Of a stretch of DNA of 64,000 nucleotides, positions 23,301 to 34,100 are shown piece by piece (the stretch's first letter is position 1; the number at the start of each line of letters is the position of its first letter). The DNA is taken from the NCBI GenBank assembly GCA_911387785.2, contig OU426978.1, positions 185,419,994-185,483,993 on the forward strand, in the 5' to 3' direction. The stretch is from Aelia acuminata (lineage: Eukaryota > Arthropoda > Insecta > Hemiptera > Pentatomidae). A program made the translations under genes and the position numbers. The notes under the pieces are model-generated. The model had not been told where the DNA came from. It saw only the letters and a program-made list of their open reading frames with translations, and searched no databases.

Positions 23301-25068
23301 TTCCTTCGAAAAGAGTTTCTAGGCATGAGATATAAATTCTTCATATTATAAAACCAGGAATTACGAAATTTTCCATTTAACCAAGGTTTCGGGTATGAAG
23401 AGGTTCCGCACATGAGAGGTTATACATTATACTCTTTCTCCTTTAAGAATAATGTTAATTAACATCAGAAACTTAATAAATTACAGTGGTATATACCTCA
23501 TCACAATATCACAGGTTTTCTAAACAATGTATCTGATTTATATGAATCATACAAAGTGAGCCACTCAGTACAAGAAATGTACAAAATTTAGAACTGCCAC
23601 CGAGCATGTGATAAAAAGTTTCCATGCAACTATAAATCTTTTATTAATGAATAAAAGGGAAAAAAATGATAATTGCTATAGGGTGAATAAAATAATGGTT
23701 CCAAAATAAAACAATGATATTGTTAAAGGTGATGATTATCAAAAGCTTTTCAGCTAAGATGAATAGCTAATATATTTTCAACTTATTTTTATGAACTTTT
23801 ATAGAATGATAAATCGAACTATGATTAAAAATAACCATAATTATTTTTTTAATGTCATAGAACAGTTAAATTCTATAAAATGTAAATAATATAAAAGCAA
23901 AGGATATACTGGATTGTTGGCTTAGAAACCGGACCTAGTTAAAATATATATTTTATAATTAGATATAAGATGGTAATTACCAACTCTCTTAGAGAGTTGT
24001 TGAATTGTGAAGAAAACATTATTAAAATCTTCATAGTTCGATTATAAATTTTCTACAGACGAGGGTGATGTAAAATCCATGATTTAAACAGGACAGAATT
24101 TTTAAATAACAAATAAATAAGAACATCACTTAAAAAAATACAATACAAAATCAAATGCAATAATAAAGTAAAAATACAAACAAGTTTAAACCAACGTTTA
24201 ACATGTTGGCTCATACCTGAAGCCACAAATGAAGATGGTAATTAATAGTGTAAATTTTTTTTCTTAATAATAGTTTGCTACATAATTCAGATGATCGCTA
24301 ACTATTTAACAATAATCTTATCACTTATACAAAAGTAATAAAAAAGATGGCAATATTAAAGATTGCACAACCAATGTTCAATATTTCTTTGAAAAGAAGA
24401 AAATAGGCTATGATAAAAAATTATATCTAATAAATATGGTCAATTTTATAGCACCATACTATAAATAATCCATTTTTTATCCTTAATTAATTGAAGTAAG
24501 ACTATAATCTGATAATCTACCAGGCATACAAGATTAAAGACCTATAGAATAGAAGATGGTGTCCATTTTAGAAAACCTATAAAATTACTACAAACACGAA
24601 CATGCATTTGTTCCACTGTACGAATGATAACGCAATGCGAATTACGTTTGACGATCAACTTATCAGTCTCAAATTTACAAAAGCTTAACATTAAAGATTA
24701 GTGGAAGTCCTCCACTGTCAAAAGCTTTTAGGATTTTCTCTGAAAAAATTAAACTTACTTTAAAGATTGTTTAAAAATATTTTTCTATCAGCTGCACCTC
24801 ACAAGGAGAAAATATTAATGTCAGGTCATTAATTGATTTGCTTACAAAGCTAATACTTGCCGAGTACTGATGCAGTATCTTTTATTCATATGAGATCCTA
24901 AAGATTAAACCAACTTGTTTCTAATTCATGCATGCTTAAGAGAACAGCCGATTCTTGCAACATCTTTATTAACGATGATTTTTGGCACATAAGCCTTGAG
25001 AAGGACCAGTTTCAGGTACATGAAACCAGTAGATAATATGAGACTACCTAGCTTCTGCAGTGAATGAA
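17347..25068. other. AT-rich gene-poor DNA downstream of FUT8
   Basis: No supportable gene in 7.7 kb. Contains A runs (17818-17834, 18189-18211, 22489-22502). Short frames at 17380-17679, 21380-21604, 22555-22767 and 22979-23164 show no family resemblance. A slightly less AT-rich stretch lies at 21330-21600. Part next to 25069 is presumably FUT8 3' UTR. Confidence 0.5.
24965..24970 (-). terminator. Candidate FUT8 polyadenylation signal
   Basis: A minus-strand AATAAA lies about 100 bases downstream of the exon 11 stop. Other AATAAA-like words are common in this AT-rich DNA, so the true cleavage site is not fixed by sequence alone. Confidence 0.4.
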
Positions 25069-25143
25069 CTATGTTGCTGGCTTTGCCGTGAGTGGTACCT
25101 GAGTGTATGTAGGAAAGTCTACAGCCTCGACCACATCATCAAC
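25069..25143 (-). CDS. FUT8: FUT8 coding exon 11 (SH3 C-terminal strand, stop)
   Basis: Encodes residues 564-587: VDDVVEAVDFPTYTQVPL and a short tail ending in TAG at 25069-25071. The V..VV..VDFPTY pattern is the family's conserved end (human equivalent ends in a similar V-x-FP/YPTYP stretch), so this is the canonical last exon even though it is only 75 coding bases. The acceptor is TTTATCAATCAG|GTT. An AATAAA-type signal on the minus strand lies near 24965-24970, about 100 bases past the stop. Confidence 0.9.
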   Translation of the reverse strand, partial: VDDVVEAVDFPTYTQVPLTAKPAT

Positions 25144-28100
25144 CTGATTGATAAAGAAAAATATAATGTTAATAAAAACCTTTATAAAAATGAATGTATT
25201 AATACATTTTTATGGACCAAATTTAATCATATATATAAAAATGCAAGGGCCGTGTAACCTTAAAACTCAAAAACTTTGATAATTTAAACTTTTATGCAAC
25301 ATTTCAATTAAGTCAAATAGTGTCCATATCTACTTTCTATGTTAATATCTAATATGGGAAAAAATATTATAAAGACTTAAAGAATTTTTTTTTTGTTATT
25401 TTTCAATATCTTTTGCAAAATGATAGGTTAGAATGATTCATTAAAAATTGAAAAAGAATTATGGAAATAAGAAAATTATTAACTGAGTTACAGCATTTTA
25501 ATTTTTAATCATATGTTAATATCCTTTTTTTTCTAAACCTTTTTTTATACAATGTCCCTTACTTTCTTCAGTGGAGCAGTGTAATTATCTTTATATATCG
25601 CACATTGGCAGGAAGATGGTTACAACTCAAAAAACGGCTGTTTTTTTTTTTTTTGTTTTTTTTTTTTTATTATCATATTTGGAATTTCAACTTCAAAAAA
25701 ATACTGTATGCATTCTTTTATGAGGTAACCTCAAACAGCAACTAAGGAAAATAGTATTTGGTCAAAAATAGTTTACCATTGGGGCAGTTATTGTTACTGG
25801 TATTAACTGTTACTTAAAATTAACTCTCTACCAGCATTAACACAATCATCCCCTCTATAAAAGGATATGGTATTTTATGTTTTACGTGAACAGAACTACT
25901 ACAAAGGGTACTACAAAAGTTTTGCAATACAGCTTTATTTATTTAATTTTCTCAAAGTAATTGCCACCACATAATACACCTCTCCATACGTTGAAATCAT
26001 TAATAGTCATAGCTCTGCCAAGTTTCATTTGTGATTGAGGCGTATTTGTTGTCCCTCAGAAGGTCCTCAAGCATTTTCCTCACAGCAGAAATGTTTGCCT
26101 CTGTAACAGACATTCGCGGCCTTCCTTCTCTCTCAGCGTCCTCCAGAGTGAAATTGCCCCTTTCGAATTCTCTGAACCATCTAAATATAGTCGTACGATG
26201 TGGACAATCATTATTCAATGCAATCTTCATTTATTCTAAGAATTGATCTATGCTTAAACCACGCATAATCGTATTATTATATCGTAAAACTGCCCTTAAT
26301 AATATATGATAATATGCCCATAATACGCACTTTAATCTGTCACTGCTAATTTTAGCTAATTTCTGTCACTAGTTTAGCAAGTGTAAACAATTAATATTTC
26401 TAAAAAAAAATTAATTAATATAATGATTTGAAGTAATGATTAATGGCACACCGAGACAGGATCCTAAGCATTACTGGCAAAACCATCAGAGGTAAGAATG
26501 GTTTTGATATAACCACAGAACACATATCTAAAAATAAGTGTATTTTTGTTTTTCAGATAAAAGGTAAAATTCGCATATATTTATTCATAATTTTTATAAT
26601 TGAAATGAATAAATGGCAAGAATATGGGATTAAGAAATTTATAATACTGATCAAACCAATCCTCAAGAGGTGGTATTCTTGCCTTTCTTCTGTAATAATC
26701 ATTCTGAAATCAACAACAATAATAAAAACTAAGTTGGAAATTGCTAATAATTATTAGGAAAATACTTACCTTAAATGATGGATACAAAGCGACCTGATTT
26801 GTCCTCAAATTTCTACCTTTGGAATATCCATCCCAATGGTTACCTGCTACTCCAACAATATCCCCAACAGCAAGCTCCATTTCGTCAGGAGATTTAGGGC
26901 GATGGCTCATGACTGCTACTTTCCTGTTTTAACAAACAATGGCATATAATTTCAATAAATAATCATATAATATCCCTATACTACTTAATAATAGGCCGAT
27001 TAAGGATAAAAATAAAAGCTATGTACCAATTTTAATTATTTCAAATATAACAATAATTTTAACAACAATTATAGGGACTAGGAATGGAGCGATAATGTCT
27101 GTTAACCTAAGCGGGATTTAATTAAACAAATTAATTTTCTCACAAATTAAAAATTAAAAAGTATATTGGTGATTTATTCTTAACTGAAAAAAATAACTAA
27201 ATATTAGACATATTTAATAATTATAATAGTGACTAAAATTCACAATAAAAAAAGAAATAAACAAAAACAATCGAATATTGTTAACTTTGCACGTCTTCAA
27301 ATCAGTAATCCAGTCCCAAACTCATGTTTTTTCTTGCTTCCGCTTTAATAGGAGTTAAATTCATTTCTGGTGATTTTACCACACCCCGTCATTCTTGTTT
27401 TTTGTACAGTTGAAATATCTATGCTTAGTCGAGATATTTGTTCCTGCAGTTCATTAAGGGCACCCGATCTATAGAGAGAGCGCAAATTTTAAGTTCCAAA
27501 TTTCATTACCTTTATGAGGGTCCTAGGTTGTTTCAGTAAGACAGTCCGACATCCGAGAGTTGAGCTTTAGTAACTTGATAGTTTTTATAGGAGGCGGGTA
27601 GTCAGCCCTCCTCTTAACCCTTTAACTCTAGTAGCTTGTATATGAGCCAGCACCAAGCTGGTCCTGTGTGCTGTTGGCTCATATATGAGCTGGCCTGTTT
27701 TTCCGCTTCACTGTTGTAGACGTTTTTTGGAATCTATAACTATATCGCCTTGATACAGGTTGCTTTTCAGCTTTCTGTAAATAACAACCTTTCGCTAGAT
27801 TTCAAACCTTACCTGACTATTTAACCTTTGTCTAATTTTAGTTTATTTGCAGCTACTGTGGCATTAACCTGTGTTGTGATGGCAAAAAAAATAAATCGTG
27901 AGGAAGAGTTTTTGGAGCTCGTAACAGGTGCTAGTTATGCTAGGCCTGCTGTGCATGTCCTAAAGCTTCCCCATCTTTTTAAATTTTAAAAAGCTTTTAA
28001 CTCCACCAGTGCCGGTCGAAAAGTAAGGATAAAGAACTTTGTGTAGGATTTATTAAGCTCACAAAAGATATAAGATGTGAGCTCTTGAATGCCGTAAAAG

Positions 28101-31100
28101 TACTCCATGCACAGCGGGACCACTCAATATGCCTACTAACCCGCAATGGCAGACCAACTCGCCCCGCTACCTACTTAAAGGGTTAACCCTCCTCCTATAT
28201 CCAAGCCTGGGACTGGCAGTGTTAGTCCAGTAAAGTAACTGACTACACCGGCGGAGTTTTAATAGCAACTAACAAGATTATATTTAAATACTAATTTGAA
28301 CATATGTACAGTTTATCAATTAGTGATGAAAAATAAAATCATTGCTTTTAGTCAATTGTTCTTCTACAAGATCATAGCGTTAGACTTTCCAATACATTAT
28401 ATCAAATAATTAGAGACAGATATTAAAATTAAATAAAACCTAAATTAAAATAATTGAAAGTTAAAAAGTCAGAGAAAAATTACCAGAAACAATTCCGAAA
28501 TACAAAGAGACATGGAACACAACATGGGTGAAAATTAAAATTGCAAGGTAGAAAATAATTAAATTAACATTGTGTATAAAAGACTTTAGAAAGCAATGGC
28601 TTCAGCAAAATAAAGTGATCTGAATGAAAAATTTAAAAGGAAGAAAAAGAAAATGGATAGTTTTCCAGATTACAAATTGAATGGAAATTTTCGACACCCA
28701 ATAGTTCACATATATGGGGGTATTTAGGAAGCCAATATCAAAAGTTACAAAGTCCCACTTTTTAGGAATATTGGCAGGCGAACCTGTACATACAAGTAAC
28801 TCAATCAGTACTAATTTAAGTTGAAGTCTTGTGAAATTTCCATTCATCAGGTCCGTCAAGTTAAGATCCATCAAACTTACCTGTATTTATGCCAGCCTAT
28901 TGTTTAACGCTAACTCTCTTGAAGTCACTCCCTGCCAACAATATACTCATTTAACCTCTTAAAAAAACCAATTATCAAGTTTCATCTACTGGAGCAAATG
29001 ATTCAGTCCTACTTGATTCTTTGGAAACAAGAAGCCTACAAAACTTCCTTAAAAATTGGCACAGAAGAGGATTGCATTCAACTCTTTTAAATTGGTCATT
29101 GGGTATATTGAGAAAATTTTAGGGGAATGGAAAGAGTTGTTTGTAGGGCCATAATTCGGACCTTTTATATTCCCAAAAATATAAAATACCGGCTGTCAAA
29201 CCATATCCCCTACCTTCTCAATAAGTTTGAGTGGGATTGTAATTTTACATATATTAAATATATTGCCAATGTATTTCGTTCGGTATATTCCTTTCTTTCT
29301 TTTTGTCATGTCAGATTGTTAAAAATGAAGATTGGTGTAAGATGTAACGCACCAAAAATATAATTTTTTGATAGATTGAAAAACTAGTTAAGACTTTTCG
29401 AAACCTCTCAATATCTCTCACTATTTTCAAACTTTAAAAATAAAAAAGATCACAGCCTTAGTTTTTGTCTGGTTCTTTCAGGTCTGAAAAGATTATATGG
29501 TCAAGAAAAGGCAACTACGACCTTTTCACTCATAGATTCAGTACTTCGTTATATGGTATAATTACTTTAGCAATGGTTAGTGCCAGGATCATGCTCAACC
29601 ATTGTTTGTTTTTTTTGTCATAAGCCCAATAGTTTTATATAAAGATGGTTGTTTAGTGACCCACGGTTTGGGATGCAAAGAACATGGGTCATAGTGGATA
29701 TTTTAATTTAGGGCTGGTGAATAAGATGTATGATCTATGGTTATATGGACTCTATTTAACATGAGTTACACAAAACTGTTTTGTTTGGCCAAAAAGGGTA
29801 CAATATTATTATTATATTAATTATGAATTTGGTAAGGTTACAGTAATACATTATTATTTCGCTTTGATGGTGTGCATGGTACCTGTTGACTTGCTGTTTG
29901 GTGCTTCTCCTTTCAGTCTGTGGTTTTATGGGAATTCTTCTTAGGGCTGAAGCTGTTCTCATATCCTGTTGGCCTTCAATCCTCCCATCTTCCCCCGGTG
30001 GCCAGTGATTCCTTATGTAACTACTCCATTATGTTGAATAAACGTTTTCTTGGAGTGAACTTTAAGTGGTCCTAGGCCTTGGACTTCACTTTCTCTATCT
30101 GGCTTAAAGTCCTGCACTTTCCTGCACCTTTCTTGCAAGGCTGGCCACAGGTTTCAGCCATTCATCAAGAGATGGCTCCAGTGGAGTGACTGTGTTCAGA
30201 GGGGTTCTCTGAACAATGGTACTGATAAGAACAATAAATAAATAATTCAGATTCAAACCCAAGCCCACAAGTAAGGACACCAGTGCTTTAAAAGCGCATT
30301 TAAAAAAAATATAAAAAATAAGTTTCAAAAGTTTCACCTACCTATGGATGCCTTGGCCTCCATAATAATAGATATCATCCAATGATCTAAAGCGAGTTGA
30401 TGCATCTGGATGAAGTGACTGCATTATCTCATAGGCAACTCTACAAACCTTCAAATAAAAAATTTCTTTAAATAAATATAAAAAGTTTCCAACCTATTTC
30501 CTGTAAGTAGGCTCTGTCCACGAACGAGATCAGAACAGCTACCTACCACCAGAGGTAATTAATACAAGAATGTTTATTAAAATCATTAATAAGCAAATAT
30601 TTTTGTTTTTACTTTTAAATACCTAAAACTAATGGAGCTTAATTGCTTAGTTAATTAACCAATTGGTGCTAAATAATCTAATACTTCCTACCTAAAGAGC
30701 TAATTTTATGTTATAGTGGAATCAACTTTAGGGGGCACAAGCAGTGATTAGAAGCAGAAAATAAACTAAGTAGATACGGAACATTTCCCAACACCGAGTG
30801 TAGAGGGAAGTGGGGAAGTTCATCTTTCCATTCATATTAACAAATTCCAAAAGTACCAAGCCTTGGTCTTGTTTTTGGAAAAAAACAGTCAAGCCAAAAC
30901 TCATTTCCCACAAAACGAGAATGAACGAGGTAACAGTCTATTCCAACACTAAGTTACCTTCAGAATCAAAGAGCAGAGTTCCATACATAACCCACTTCCT
31001 GATGGTAAAAATTACTGAAAAGAAAAGCCCCTATAGTCCATTCCATGTCAAGATGGCAGTATGTGTTTAGCCTAGGGAGTTCTGTTTCTCTCTAATGCAC

Positions 31101-34100
31101 ACCGCGCTAGATCCCACTACCTCTTCTTACCAGGTGCGTCATTGCCACTAATTTCAACTTCCTCCAATCTTTTCGGAAAAGATTCTATGTGCAGCGTTTT
31201 ATTAGCTATCAGCCTATCATAAATATAAAACACAAGAAATAAATCTACCATTGCAATAAAGTATTTTTGGTAATTTTTTTACTTAAAATTTTTAATGGAA
31301 ATTCTTGTTTCTCACGTCCCTGTGGCCTTATTTTTAGAGATATTGCTTTGAAAGTTTTTATAAAGACACCAGACATTGCGTACACTCGTAACATATACAA
31401 AAAATGGTTTCACTGTTGTGCCAGTGAATTTCAAAAAATTTCATTTTCGATTTTTAAAAAGTAGCCTGCTAGGAATTTTTGTACTATAGCAGTCTATGAA
31501 AATTTGGCATTACCCTTATAAAAAGGACAGTTCAAATTTAATTTTAAGCTATGTCCGACTATTATGGGACGCACACTACTACTACTCCGTGGCGCTACAG
31601 ACCGATGTGGTCCTTGGCCTCCTCAATGAGCCTTCGCCAGGTAGCTCTATCTTGTGCAGTCGCTCGCCAGTTGCGGGTGTTCAATAGTTCACGGGCGTCC
31701 CGGATGACGGCATCCTCCAATCTTAGGCGTGGTCTACCAATCCCTCTTGTCCTGTAGAGCTTCCCGTCGAGCAGCTTTCTTGGTATTTCCTCTTCTGACA
31801 TTCTGGCTATGTGGCCGGCCCAACGCAGCCTCCCAAGCTTGATGCACCTCAACACATCCGCCTCCCCATACAGGTCATATATCTCCCTGTTCGTCCTTCT
31901 TCTCCACTGGACGCACACGGTGGGACTAATTAATTTTTAAATATGAGCGAGCAGTGCTAAGCGAGCGGTGAGTGGGACTACGGACTACCTACCCTGAAAT
32001 GAAAAATTATGATTCAATATATTTCAAAAATTTTTCATCTTTCGTTATTTGTAAATTTATTTCATGATTCTGCCAATAGCTCTGGTGAGTGCTTAAAATG
32101 ATTGCTAATCCATAGTACCTTAAATAGGCTTTTCCCAAGCCAGGAAAGATTTAAAGCATTTCCCTTTTTGGGTTTTTGATTTTGAAATAAATAGAATCAT
32201 AATTTTTATAGTAAATAATATTACATAGGTGTATTTATAAAAGAATGTATTATTTATTGAAACGAGAATTATTAAAACTATTCTATTCGTAATTAAAGTA
32301 CTTCGTTCTTGAGCAAATAGTTCATAAAATATTTTTAATTCATTCCTACAAACTAATAATTCAATAACAAAACTCCCACCTCTTTTGTCAAAGTACTTAA
32401 AAGAATATGTCTTATTACATCTTAAGTATAGTATCTTTATTTAGCCCCCTGAAGTGGTACACCTACGAGACTGGGTGGAAAATCCGTGATCCCACTCTTG
32501 GGGCTCTGTTCGCTCACATTTTAAAATTAATTACTCCAGCCGGATGCGTCCCCCGGACATAGCTTAAAATTAAATTTGAATTGTCCTTTTTATAAAGGTT
32601 ATGCCGAAATTTCATCGACTGCTATAGTACTCAAATTCCTTGCAGGCTACTTTTTAAAAATCGAAAATATAAATTTTTATTTTCATTTTGCCAAAAAATA
32701 GGAAAGGAACAACATTAAAACCATTTTTTTTTTTTTTTATTACGAGTGTATGCAACATCTGGTGTCTTTATGAAAAATTTCAAAGCAATATCTCTAAATT
32801 AAGGAAACAGGGACGTGAGAAATAAGAACTTACATTAAAAATTTTAAATAAAAAAAAACACCAAAAATAATTTATTGGGATTTTAGATTTATCTTTTGAG
32901 TTTTATTTTTAGTATAGGCTGGTAGAGAATCAAATTCTGCACATTATGAAAGTTAAAAAGATAAGATGAAGTTTTTCAGGATTTTAACGTGAAAATCAGG
33001 TAGGTTCGAAGATTTAGCAACAGCGCATGAGATCTACTGCCATGTCAACATGGAATGGATTATAGTTATGACTTAATTACTCCTAAGCACACCAACAAAT
33101 GAACAGGAAAGCTCTAGTACTTCTGACAATAAACAGCTTACATTAAAATGGAAATATTTAATCATTCAAATAGTCAACAAACCAGATACAAGAACCAAAC
33201 AATCAATGAGCCTACTTTTGATATGTTAAAAATTAATATGCAACAGACTTTAAATGAAGGAAAAATTTACATTGGTATAAAATATATCGGATAACTGAAA
33301 AGTAATTTTATTAAAGAAAATAAAATACAGTTTAATGATAAATAATATTGTTTTTACAATATTATTCTCATATTTATATATAAAACGTTTTCAAATTTAT
33401 TCCTTCAATAATTATCATTATTGCACATAAAATGGTAAATTGCAAAGCTGGAATAACAGTGATTTCACCCTTAAAAACTTAAATAACAACTCATTATTCA
33501 TGTTAATTATAAAAATATTGTAACGTTAAATCTTTAAATAAAAAAAAAAATATATGGTTTAAATTCCCAGACCTTTTGTTGGAATGAACTAAAATTTGGA
33601 ATAAACTTTCATAGCACGTGCTTGTGACATCGGTGGTCGAGTTCAATCCATGCAGGCCTGGAACCTTCCATGCCAGTACTTTTACGTCTATATATAAGGA
33701 GCGAGTGGCTGGACAGTTAGTCTAAATCTTTATCTTGATTGTGAAGCTCAAGCCATAAGATTGATTATTTGTGTTGCAAAGTGATAATTTTTTTTGTAAT
33801 CAGTTCTAATATTTGAGTTGCAATAATTCTTGAGGCACTGAAAATTGTTATTCTTCTTTGAATAAATATTGTTCTACCCACAGAAGTGTTACAATATGAT
33901 AAACAAGAATAAAAATTTCATCAATTAAAGAAAAAAAGCATGAAAAATGTTTTCAACAGACACCCATCCTATATCTTTGACTAAACTGAGAAAGTTTCAC
34001 AGATTTCCTAATTCTAAAAAGTTTTAGGGCCATTCACAATATGTTGACAATTCTATTATTTAAAAATAAATAGACGTGTTTTAGTAAAATTTTATATTTT

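Larger units (their letters stand above)
30950..33130. repeat. Large imperfect inverted repeat in FUT8 intron 8
   Basis: Left arm about 30950-31990 (with a LINE insertion at 31577-31908) and right arm about 32440-33130 are reverse complements with frequent small differences. Shared landmarks: CATTCCATGT..A.ATGGCAGTA, TTTTTAATG.AA.TTCTT.TTTCTCACGTCCCTG, GATATTGCTTTGAAA, AAAAAGTAGCCTGC, ACTATAGCAGTC, AATTTAATTTTAAGCTATGTCCG. The arms are about 650 bp and the central spacer about 450 bp. Probably a foldback-type element or two opposed copies of one repeat. Confidence 0.8.

Noticed and set aside
25060..25257. Plus-strand 65-codon frame
   Set aside because: Antisense shadow of FUT8 exon 11, whose minus-strand reading matches the family end.
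26443..26757. 104-codon plus-strand frame
   Set aside because: Low-complexity I/K-rich frame inside FUT8 intron 10, overlapping the antisense candidate exon; no family resemblance.
28602..28874. 90-codon minus-strand frame in FUT8 intron 9, tested as an extra FUT8 exon
   Set aside because: No resemblance to FUT8, wrong place in the protein order, hydrophobic low-complexity end.
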